Assembly: GCF_004006535.1 (NCBI RefSeq)
Contig: NZ_RLIH01000001.1
Span: 186,001 to 250,000 of the forward strand
Direction: 5' to 3'
Length of the DNA: 64,000 bases
Source of the DNA: Anaerosphaera multitolerans
Lineage (GTDB): Bacteria; Bacillota; Clostridia; Tissierellales; Peptoniphilaceae
The stretch's first letter is position 1; each line of letters starts with the position of its first letter. Shown piece by piece: positions 8,212 through 15,884 of the stretch. Below the pieces are notes generated by a model. It was not told the origin of the DNA. It worked only from the letters and a program-made list of their open reading frames with translations, and did not search any database. The translations under genes were made by a program, and so were the position numbers.

Positions 8212-8803
8212 TTTCAAATCTCAATTTATCGAGATGTTTGGCAATCCAAATAAGATAACCAACTCATCTCGTTTAGAAGAAGCATTTGAAATTAGAAATG
8301 ATTTAAGGAAACCTTTGAATGATGCTGTTCGCTCAAAAATGCATACAGGAGAGTTGTATCCATACTACGGTGCGAATGGCCAGGTGGATAGTATAAATGA
8401 GTATCTAATGGACTGCACAGCACTTTGTTTAGCAGAAGATTGCGGAGCATACGGTGCAGGAGAGTCAACCTCTTATATCATTAAGGGAAAATCTTGGGTA
8501 AACAACCATGCACATGTATTAATACCGCTTGACTGTTGTGATATAGAATTTGCTAATACATATTTCAAAATACTAGATATGACAAAATTTGTGACTGGAA
8601 CGACACGGCTGAAACTGACTCAAGGTAAGATGAAGGAAATACCGTTTTTGCTGCCACCATTAAGTGATCAGAAGAAATTTGCAGCCTTTGTCCGACAGAG
8701 CGATAAATCAAAATTTGTAAGTGATACAGAGGTACGAGATTTTAGACTCTTGAGCAACTTGATTCGCAATTATAACAATATGAATGTCAAAGATGGAAAT
8801 TAA
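8212..8803 (+). pseudogene. Silent hsdS TRD2 cassette (partial hsdS)
   Basis: Bases 8219-8717 duplicate the TRD2 of hsdS copy 2. The frame stays open to a stop at 8801-8803 through an unrelated tail (VSDTEVRDFRLL and on). No ribosome binding site or proper start precedes it; the only in-frame ATG lies out of frame inside the recombinase gene. It lacks TRD1 and is most likely an unexpressed storage cassette, flanked by the two TRD-border repeats (8219-8239 and 8696-8714). hsdR follows 24 bp later. Confidence 0.8.
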
Positions 8804-8827
8804 ACTTAATGATAGGAGGGAATATTT

Positions 8828-11737
8828 ATGTTTAACGAAGACAATACAATTGAAAAAATGGTGATCTCAACACTAACCAAAAACGGGTGGAATTTTATCT
8901 CAGCTGATGATTTACCACGGGACTTTTCGGATGTGATGGTGGAACCGATGGTTAAAGAAGCGCTAATTCGTTTGAATCCTGAAATAGCGGAAGAACCATC
9001 TCGTGCTGATGAAGTCATTTATAAATTACGTGCAATTATACTTTCAGTGCAGCATCATAACCTAATAACTCAAAACGAACTTTTTCAAAGAATGATTTTT
9101 GAAGAAAATTCATATCCTTTTGGCAAAAATGGTCGAATGATACCGATCCGTTTTTTTGGCACAATGAAAAAAGAAGATTTAGTGCTTAATGAATATGTCG
9201 TTACTAATCAATGGATTTATCCTCAGGCCGAAGGTGGAAAGAGACTTGATATTGTTTTGCTGGTTAATGGTTTCCCAATTTCAATCGGAGAATTAAAGAC
9301 CCCGGTGCGCAATGCTATAACCTGGTTAGACGCTGCGAGTGATATTTCATCGTATGAAAAGAGTATTCCTCAGATGTTTGTAACTAATGTATTTAATTTT
9401 GCTACTGAGGGTAGATGCTATCGCTATGGTTCGGTTGGCATGCCAGTTAATATGTGGGGCCCATGGCATACTCCTGACCATAAGTCAGAGGGTAGCCTCG
9501 CTGATGTTAAAGTTAGCATAGCTGATATGATTACTCCTGAGAAGGTTATGGATATTTTTCAGTTTTTCACTCTCTTTGCTACAGATAAGAAACATGTTAA
9601 ATACAAAATAATTTGCCGTTACCAGCAGTATGAAGGTGCTAACCTTATTGTACAACGTGTTATTGCGGGCTATCCAAAGCAAGGTCTTATCTGGCACTTT
9701 CAGGGTTCTGGTAAATCGTTGCTAATGGTATTTGCAGCACAAAAAATTCGCATGATCCCCGAACTTAAGAATCCTACTGTAGTAATAGTTGATGATCGAC
9801 TTGATCTTGAAACTCAGATAACTGCAACATTTAATGCTTCGGATATTCCAAATCTAGTATCACTTGCAACTAAGGAAGAGGTTGAAAACTTTTTTAAGCA
9901 AGATATTCGTAAAATTGCAATAACGACCATTTTCCGATTTGGTGATGTCGAAGATGTTCTTAATCATAGAGATAACGTAATCATCATGGTTGATGAAGCA
10001 CATAGAACTCAAGAAGGTGACCTCGGTGAAAGGATGCGTGCAGCACTTCCAAATGCTTTCTTCTTTGGACTTACCGGCACTCCAATTAATCGTATTGATA
10101 AGAATACTTTCCGTACATTTGGTGCAACGGAAGATAAGAGTGGATATTTGAGTCGATATACTTTCTCGGATTCCATCAGAGACAATGCAACTCTACCCTT
10201 GAACTTTGAGCCAGTTCCAGTTGAGCTTCATGTTGATAAGGATAAAATAGATACAGAATTTGATGCTTTAACTGAGACGCTCTCAGATGCAGATCGAGCT
10301 GAGCTTTCAAAACGTGTAAACATGAAAGCCATCATGTATGATCCAAAACGTATACGAAAGGTTTGCGAACACATTGTAAAACATTATAAAGAAAAAATAG
10401 AGCCTAACGGGTATAAAGGACAGATTGTTGTATACGACCGTGAATGCTGTCTTAAGTACAAGGAAGAGCTAGATAAGCTACTCCCTCCTGAAGCAACAAC
10501 GATCGTAATGGATACCAATAACGATAAGGAAGATCGATATAGAAAATTTCGTCGCAGTCGTGATGAAGAAGCAAGAGTTCTTGATCAGTTCCGTGATAAG
10601 AGTAACCCTCTTAAGTTAGTTATTGTTACATCAAAGCTATTAACGGGTTTTGACGCTCCAATTCTTCAAGCAATGTATTTAGATAAGCCAATGAAGGACC
10701 ATAACCTTCTGCAAGCCATCTGCCGTACCAACCGTACTTTTGATGAAGGTAAAACCCATGGATTAATTGTAGACTACATTGGTATTTTTGATAATGTAGC
10801 TAAGGCGTTGGACTTTGATGAAGCTAGCATGAAAAAAGTTATCACAAATATTGAAGAAGTCAAGAAGCAGGTTCCTGCACTTCTCAGAAAATGCCTAAGT
10901 TACTTTATGGGCGTTGACCGTACCGTAGTAGGTTGGGAAGGTTTACTTGCAGCTCAGGAGTGTATTCCAACAAATAAAGATAAAGATGCATTTGCTGCAG
11001 ATTATCATGTTCTAAATAGAGCATGGGATGCTCTGTCCCCTGATCCATTTCTTGATAAGTACAAGTTTGACTATGTATGGCTAACAAAAGTCTACGAGTC
11101 AGTGAAACCCACGGATAATCGCGGTGCTCTCGTTTGGGCTGCTCTTGGCGCCAAAACAATGGAATTAGTTCACTCTAATATCGAAGTTGGCAGGGTTCAT
11201 GATGATATGGATATTTTAACGCTTGATGCGGATCTAATTGACGAATTTATTCGTAAGCAGAAAGATGTTAAAAAGACAACTATGAAGGTAGAAATAGACT
11301 TAGTTGCCAAAATTCGCGAACATTCTAACGATCCAAAGTTTATTAAGCTGGGAGAGAAGCTCGAAGAGCTTCGTGAACGTCACGAACAAGGGTTAATTAA
11401 TAGTATTGAGTTCTTGAAGCTCCTACTTGAACTTGCAAAAGAAGCTGCTCAAGCAGAAAAGGAAGTTGTCCCGGAAGAAGAAATTGATCGTGGGAAAGCA
11501 GCACTCACAGAACTCTTTAAAGGTGCTAAGAACGACAAAACACCCATCATTGTTGAACGCATTGTTGCTGATATTGATGACATTGTAAAGATTGTACGAT
11601 TCGATGGATGGCAAAGAACAACTACTGGAAAAAATGAAGTGAAAAAGGCACTTCGTAGTGTTATCTGGATTAAATACAAGATTAAAGACAAAGAAGTTTT
11701 CGATAAAGCTTATAGCTACATCGAGCAATATTATTAG
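8828..11737 (+). CDS. hsdR: Type I restriction endonuclease subunit HsdR
   Basis: 969 residues, usual length for HsdR. The N-terminal PD-(D/E)xK nuclease has Asp141 in KRLDIVLLVNG and ELK at 155-157. The translocase motor has Walker A QGSGKS (292-297), DEAH (389-392) and the SF2 motif III-like GLTGTP, followed by RecA2 with the TGFDAPILQAMYLDKP block. It cuts DNA after ATP-driven translocation when the M-S complex meets unmodified sites. A TAGGAGGG site lies 7 bp before ATG 8828. It is the only R gene in the locus and would serve both HsdS versions. Confidence 0.95.
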   Translation: MFNEDNTIEKMVISTLTKNGWNFISADDLPRDFSDVMVEPMVKEALIRLNPEIAEEPSRADEVIYKLRAIILSVQHHNLITQNELFQRMIFEENSYPFGKNGRMIPIRFFGTMKKEDLVLNEYVVTNQWIYPQAEGGKRLDIVLLVNGFPISIGELKTPVRNAITWLDAASDISSYEKSIPQMFVTNVFNFATEGRCYRYGSVGMPVNMWGPWHTPDHKSEGSLADVKVSIADMITPEKVMDIFQFFTLFATDKKHVKYKIICRYQQYEGANLIVQRVIAGYPKQGLIWHFQGSGKSLLMVFAAQKIRMIPELKNPTVVIVDDRLDLETQITATFNASDIPNLVSLATKEEVENFFKQDIRKIAITTIFRFGDVEDVLNHRDNVIIMVDEAHRTQEGDLGERMRAALPNAFFFGLTGTPINRIDKNTFRTFGATEDKSGYLSRYTFSDSIRDNATLPLNFEPVPVELHVDKDKIDTEFDALTETLSDADRAELSKRVNMKAIMYDPKRIRKVCEHIVKHYKEKIEPNGYKGQIVVYDRECCLKYKEELDKLLPPEATTIVMDTNNDKEDRYRKFRRSRDEEARVLDQFRDKSNPLKLVIVTSKLLTGFDAPILQAMYLDKPMKDHNLLQAICRTNRTFDEGKTHGLIVDYIGIFDNVAKALDFDEASMKKVITNIEEVKKQVPALLRKCLSYFMGVDRTVVGWEGLLAAQECIPTNKDKDAFAADYHVLNRAWDALSPDPFLDKYKFDYVWLTKVYESVKPTDNRGALVWAALGAKTMELVHSNIEVGRVHDDMDILTLDADLIDEFIRKQKDVKKTTMKVEIDLVAKIREHSNDPKFIKLGEKLEELRERHEQGLINSIEFLKLLLELAKEAAQAEKEVVPEEEIDRGKAALTELFKGAKNDKTPIIVERIVADIDDIVKIVRFDGWQRTTTGKNEVKKALRSVIWIKYKIKDKEVFDKAYSYIEQYY

Positions 11738-11751
11738 TAGGAGGTCTGCCT

Positions 11752-13665
11752 ATGAAACAATATGCATCGTTTGAAAAGTATCTTGAAGACAAATATTATA
11801 ATGATATTCACCGCGCTATCACCGGCCTCATATTTAAAAGAGGCCGGAATAACGGGTTTTATTCTTATACAGTTTTAGATCCTTCTTACTTTCAGGTAGA
11901 GGATATACATATAAAAACTGTCTCTTTCCACTCTACAGATGGAAGCAGGATTATTTTCAATGCAGCAGTTGAGGCAGATGTTATCCTAAAAGGAATGGGA
12001 AAGAGAGATTATGATGCTGATATAAAAAACCCTTGGTACACGGTCTCTTTTACTGGTTATTTAAGTGATGGTCTTAATATGGTTACCATTACGGATGTTG
12101 ATGACTATTTCGCCGATAAGTTTGATAAGAATACAACATTATCAAAATATTTGATTCCTTACCTTTATTCAGAGGACTTAGAACAGGAAGCGGAAAAATT
12201 CCTTTACAAATACTGTAGACAAGCGCTAAATGAACCTATGCCTATTCCCCTCGATGAACTCATGTTTAATATGGGACTAGTGCTTTATGAGGCCCCGCTC
12301 CCAGATAATATATTTGGCAAAACTTATTTTGCAGAATCAACAGTTGATATATTCAACGAGGAATATGAAGTAGTAAAACAGACCGTTGAGCCAGGAACAA
12401 TCCTTTTAAATCCGAACATTTTCTTCATGCGGAATATAGGATCTCGTAATAATACAGTTGTACATGAATGTGTGCATTGGGACCGTCATGATAAGTTTTT
12501 TGAAATGCAGAAGTTGTTAAATAGTGATCTGACTTCTTTAACATGTGAGATTACTGAGCAAAGAGGGCTTAAGAATAATGGGATTGAAGGTGCGCTTCAG
12601 TGGATGGAATGGCAAGCTAATGCTTTGACTCCTCGCATTCTACTACCTGCAAACACGACAAGACAAAAACTAAAAGAAATATTGCTACGTCTACATATTG
12701 AAAATTCAGAGAGATCTGATTCAGATATTATGGAAGAGGCAATCGAAGAGTTGGCAGATTTTTTTGCAGTTTCAAAGTTTGCAGCAAAACTCCGCGCCAT
12801 CGAACTTGGCTTTTCGCAGGCACAAGGGGTTTGGAATTATCTAAACGGCACCTATTTACCTAGTTTTTCATTTAAGGCAACTGCTCTCAATAAGGATGAA
12901 AGTTATATCATCGATATAAGAAATGCCTGTTATGAGGCAAGTTTTGATGTCAGCTTTAAAGCTAACCTTGAGAAAGGCGACTTTATTTATGTTGACTATA
13001 TGTACTGTATCAATGATGAAAAATACGTAGAAAAATCTGCAGATGGGAAATGCACCCTAACATCTTATGCTAGACAGCATGTCGATGAATGTTGTATTAA
13101 ATTTAAGCAAAAATTTAAAATAACAAAAACACAAGGCGATGCCTATTATACCCAATGTTCCCTTTGCAGAGATATAGATGCATCTTCTTATTGTGAATGT
13201 ACTTACATTGAAGATGAAGATAATCAAGACGTAGTACAGCGTGCAATAGAATTGAAAAAACTAAAAGAAGAAGGAGAACGCATTACAGGAATATTACGAT
13301 CACTACCGATGTCTTTTTCAGGGACTCTGGATGCCCATATGAAGCGTCTTAAAAAAGAAGATGGTACAAAGATGACTAATCTTGAGTTAGCGCTTAGAAC
13401 AGGATTAAGTGATCGATATATTCAAGACCTTCGCAAAGAAGAAAAAAATGTAAGTTATGAAACTGTCTGTGCCATTTGTATTGGGCTTCACCTACATCCC
13501 AAATTCAGTAACGATCTCATTAAGAAATCACGCAATGATTATCCATTAACAGAAGAAGGTTACTTTGGTCAATTTCTCATCGAACATCACTATATGGAAA
13601 CACTAGATTTATGTAATGAAAAGTTAAGAGAAATGGGCTATAAAACGTGGGGCAAGGATTTATAA
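11752..13665 (+). CDS. Large ImmA/IrrE-type metallopeptidase with helix-turn-helix tail
   Basis: 637 residues. A zinc peptidase signature HECVHWDRH lies at 238-246, as in the ImmA/IrrE family (DUF955). Those proteins cleave or bind repressors. The first 150 residues are unrecognised. Further along there is a Cys-rich segment (CSLCRDIDASSYCEC, about 470) that may bind metal, and near 540-610 an XRE-like helix-turn-helix (LELALRTGLSDRYIQDLRKEE). It starts 14 bp after hsdR with GGAGG, so it belongs to the operon. Likely role (inference): sensor or regulator of the restriction system; it could also be an independent defence effector. A terminator pair follows. Confidence 0.72.
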   Translation: MKQYASFEKYLEDKYYNDIHRAITGLIFKRGRNNGFYSYTVLDPSYFQVEDIHIKTVSFHSTDGSRIIFNAAVEADVILKGMGKRDYDADIKNPWYTVSFTGYLSDGLNMVTITDVDDYFADKFDKNTTLSKYLIPYLYSEDLEQEAEKFLYKYCRQALNEPMPIPLDELMFNMGLVLYEAPLPDNIFGKTYFAESTVDIFNEEYEVVKQTVEPGTILLNPNIFFMRNIGSRNNTVVHECVHWDRHDKFFEMQKLLNSDLTSLTCEITEQRGLKNNGIEGALQWMEWQANALTPRILLPANTTRQKLKEILLRLHIENSERSDSDIMEEAIEELADFFAVSKFAAKLRAIELGFSQAQGVWNYLNGTYLPSFSFKATALNKDESYIIDIRNACYEASFDVSFKANLEKGDFIYVDYMYCINDEKYVEKSADGKCTLTSYARQHVDECCIKFKQKFKITKTQGDAYYTQCSLCRDIDASSYCECTYIEDEDNQDVVQRAIELKKLKEEGERITGILRSLPMSFSGTLDAHMKRLKKEDGTKMTNLELALRTGLSDRYIQDLRKEEKNVSYETVCAICIGLHLHPKFSNDLIKKSRNDYPLTEEGYFGQFLIEHHYMETLDLCNEKLREMGYKTWGKDL

Positions 13666-13686
13666 AATAGTAAAAAATAATTAGAC

Positions 13687-13715
13687 CAAAACCGGAACTC
13701 TTACTTCTGGTTTTG
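13687..13715 (+). terminator. Hairpin after the restriction operon
   Basis: CAAAACCGGAA (13687-13697) pairs with TTCTGGTTTTG (13705-13715) over a short loop. It lacks a clear T run, so alone it is a weak terminator; it lies just before a stronger one. Its right arm resembles, in inverted orientation, the sequence just after the last recombinase gene. Confidence 0.4.
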
Positions 13716-13728
13716 ATTACGTAATTGC

Positions 13729-13768
13729 AAGGCTTTATGACCAGTAATGGTTGTAAAGCCTTTTTTTT
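13729..13768 (+). terminator. Rho-independent terminator after the restriction operon
   Basis: GGCTTTA (13731-13737) pairs with TAAAGCC (13754-13760), directly followed by eight Ts (13761-13768). It separates the restriction operon from the prophage and probably ends the transcript begun upstream of the window. Confidence 0.75.
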
Positions 13769-13869
13769 ACGCTCAAAAACCGGAACTCGCAGTTCTGCGA
13801 AGGAAATCTTGTTTCAAATTATGATGTTAATAGAAGCTGAAAACTTCTAATAAACCAGTCTCAAAGTCC

Positions 13870-13976
13870 GAGATGCGCATTAGGACGGCGGGATGCATAG
13901 AGAGTTCAGAACACAGTGATAGAGACTGTGTTTGGAATGAAGATGCACCCACCGTAATTTCGTGCGCTCTTTTTTA
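13870..13976 (+). ncRNA. Candidate structured RNA with nested stems and a T-run end
   Basis: The noncoding stretch 13769-14058 holds three nested pairings: AGA(T)GCGCA (13871-13879) with TGCGCTCT (13963-13970), CGGCGGGATGCAT (13886-13898) with ATGCACCCACCG (13943-13954, one mismatch and one bulge), and a perfect inner hairpin AACACAGT (13910-13917) with ACTGTGTT (13925-13932). A run of Ts follows at 13970-13975. Two small hairpins precede it (CGCAGTTCTGCG near 13788; AGAAG/CTTCT near 13833-13849). It could be a small phage RNA or an elaborate terminator ahead of the sigma-like gene. I do not recognise a known RNA family. Confidence 0.45.
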
Positions 13977-14058
13977 GGACAAACGAGGTTTGTGGTCATC
14001 TTACCCGCAGGCTCTTTTGCATTCCGCCACCCATTACTGGGACGGAAAGGAATGCAAA

Positions 14059-14601
14059 ATGAAAATACGAGTTTTATATGAAGACAACATCAAAAATGGT
14101 CACAAGAACTACACCACGATTGAAATTCCAGATGGAGATTACAGCGTCATGCTGGATATCGACTATGAGCAACGTCTTGCAGAAGCAAAACCTGAAAAGA
14201 AGGAAGAAGTGAAACGCTGTGAGACTGTCCAGGAAATGTTCGACCTCATGAACAACAAGGAATACAACCATTGGCGTCGCTACCATAGGCATCTTGGTAA
14301 TCCTAAGACACCTTATCGAAAAGATGATGAAGTTGAAATAGATGTCATGGATACTTTCGCTGATAACTCTCAGGAGATTGAACGCAATCACCAAGATGAG
14401 TATGAGTCTGTCTGCTCATGGATACGCACTGCTCTTGGTAAAAAGAAGGATTGGGCAGATATGTTCATTGCAGTACGCATTGACGGTATGTCGATTCGAG
14501 AATATGCCAGCTCCATCGGAGTTAATGAAAACAACATTACTCAGAAATTAAAGCGGGCCACAAAGAAATTAGAACAAGAATATAAAAACCGTCAGATTTG
14601 A
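14059..14601 (+). CDS. Sigma-70 region 4-like phage transcription factor
   Basis: 180 residues from ATG 14059, with AAAGGA at 14046-14051. The C-terminal part (about 120-175) reads like sigma region 4, ending in a helix-turn-helix (MSIREYASSIGVNENNITQKLKRA). The N-terminal part has no sigma region 2, only an acidic segment and EYNHWRRYHRHLGNPK. Such short sigma-like proteins occur at the start of early modules in Firmicutes phages and integrative elements and probably activate phage genes. A longer upstream frame exists but lacks a binding site. The codons for its last residues (NRQI) are part of a repeated element (see 14591). Confidence 0.72.
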   Translation: MKIRVLYEDNIKNGHKNYTTIEIPDGDYSVMLDIDYEQRLAEAKPEKKEEVKRCETVQEMFDLMNNKEYNHWRRYHRHLGNPKTPYRKDDEVEIDVMDTFADNSQEIERNHQDEYESVCSWIRTALGKKKDWADMFIAVRIDGMSIREYASSIGVNENNITQKLKRATKKLEQEYKNRQI

Positions 14602-14640
14602 CCTTCTCCCAAGGCTACTAGGTAGGAGGTCAAGACCTCC
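14591..14640 (+). repeat. Repeated early-module element, copy 1
   Basis: Starts GTCAGATTTGACC, contains GGCTACTAGGTAGGAGGT, and continues with GGAGGTCAAGACCTCC, a perfect 7-bp stem. Related copies lie at 44165 and 48459. Here it overlaps the sigma gene's end and stands 26 bp before the antirepressor gene. The conserved core GGCTACTAGGTAG followed by a GGAGGT sequence suggests a shared translational or transcriptional control element. Confidence 0.65.
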
Positions 14641-14665
14641 AAAAAAACACAAGGAGGTAATTCGA

Positions 14666-15448
14666 ATGGAATTACAAGTTTACAAAAATGCAGAGTTTGG
14701 CTCTGTACGTACTACAACGATTGGCGGGCAACCATATTTTGTTGGCAAGGATGTAGCAAGCATTCTTGGTTATGCAAATACTCGCAAAGCTTTAATTGAC
14801 CACATTGATGAAGAGGACAAGGATGACGTAACGATTCGTGACGCCATCGGAAGAAATCAAACGATGACTGCTATCAACGAGTCTGGTCTGTACAGTCTCA
14901 TCCTCTCAAGCAAGATGCCAAATGCTAAAAAGTTCAAACGCTGGGTCACCAATGAAGTCCTTCCTGCTATTCGCAAACACGGACTTTATGCAACAGATGA
15001 TTTAATCGCAAATCCAGACCTTGCCATTGCAGCTTTTACTGCACTGAAAGAGGAACGAGAAAAGAATAAGGAGCTGATGGCGGCCGTTGCGATTGGTCAG
15101 CAGCAGATTGCTGAGATGAAACCCAAGGCTACTTATTATGATGTGGTTCTTAAATGCAGGGATGCAGTAAACATTTCTGTGATTGCCAAAGATTACGGCT
15201 GGAGTGCCATGCGCATGAACGACTACCTTCATGAAAAAGGCATTCAGTTTAAGCAAGGTGATATTTGGCTTCTCTATCAAAAGTATGCTCCCAATGGATA
15301 TACAAAAACCAACACTCACATTTATGAAGATAGCAAAGGTATAAAGCATACGAAAGTGCATACCAAGTGGACACAAAAAGGCAGACTCTTTATCTATGAA
15401 CAGCTAAAGGCGGATGGTATTTATCCGCAGATTGAGATGGAGGTGTGA
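14666..15448 (+). CDS. Phage antirepressor (BRO-N and KilA-C domains)
   Basis: 260 residues. The N-terminal BRO domain (about 1-110) is typical: GGQPYFVGKDVASILGYAN and KKFKRWVTNEVLPAIRKHG. The C-terminal ANT/KilAC domain (about 140-255) includes ISVIAKDYGWSAMRMNDYLHEKG. Family members bind DNA or repressors and help phages leave lysogeny. AAGGAGGT lies 7 bp before the ATG. It begins an early block with overlapping or nearly touching genes running to the SNF2 helicase. Confidence 0.9.
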   Translation: MELQVYKNAEFGSVRTTTIGGQPYFVGKDVASILGYANTRKALIDHIDEEDKDDVTIRDAIGRNQTMTAINESGLYSLILSSKMPNAKKFKRWVTNEVLPAIRKHGLYATDDLIANPDLAIAAFTALKEEREKNKELMAAVAIGQQQIAEMKPKATYYDVVLKCRDAVNISVIAKDYGWSAMRMNDYLHEKGIQFKQGDIWLLYQKYAPNGYTKTNTHIYEDSKGIKHTKVHTKWTQKGRLFIYEQLKADGIYPQIEMEV

Positions 15449-15449
15449 T

Positions 15450-15884
15450 ATGGGAATCAATAAATTCAATGCAGAGGGGTATCATGACCCAACTCCCCAT
15501 AAAGCACTTAGCAATATCACTCGTGAGGAAAAGGCAGCAGCAAAAGCTGCCTTTAAGCCCCTTGTCTATATTTGCTCTCCATTTAGTGGCGATATTGAAA
15601 ACAACAATAAGCGCACACGAGCATTTTGCCGTTTTGCTTTAGATAAGGGCAATATCCCGCTTGCTCCTCACCTTCTATTTCCACAGTTCATGGATGATAA
15701 CAATGAACAGGAACGTGATCTCGCTATTTTCATGGATATTATCCTGATGGGCAAATGTCAAGAGGTCTGGGTTCTAGGTGATGTGATTTCAAGAGGTATG
15801 AGTATTGAAATTGAAAAAGCAAAGAAGCGCAGACAGCCGGTTAGATACTTTAATAAAGATTTTGAGGAGGTAGAGTCTCTATGA
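15450..15884 (+). CDS. DUF7768/DUF4406-like phage protein (deoxyribosyltransferase-like fold)
   Basis: 144 residues. VYICSPFSGDIENNN near residue 38 and VLGDVISRGMSIEIEKAKKRRQPVRYF near the end resemble the DUF4406/DUF7768 group, related in fold to nucleoside 2-deoxyribosyltransferases. Its biochemical role in phages is not established; salvage or modification of nucleotides is a guess. GGAGGTG lies just before ATG 15450, and its stop overlaps the next start in an ATGA, so the two are translationally coupled. Confidence 0.72.
   Translation: MGINKFNAEGYHDPTPHKALSNITREEKAAAKAAFKPLVYICSPFSGDIENNNKRTRAFCRFALDKGNIPLAPHLLFPQFMDDNNEQERDLAIFMDIILMGKCQEVWVLGDVISRGMSIEIEKAKKRRQPVRYFNKDFEEVESL

Noticed and set aside
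8177-8803. Treating the third hsdS-like frame as an expressed short HsdS
   Set aside because: Its only start lies out of frame within the recombinase gene without a binding site, and it lacks the first recognition domain; a silent cassette explains it better.
13990-14058. Longer sigma-like protein starting at 13990
   Set aside because: No ribosome binding site there, and the extra residues overlap the structured noncoding region; ATG 14059 has a good site.
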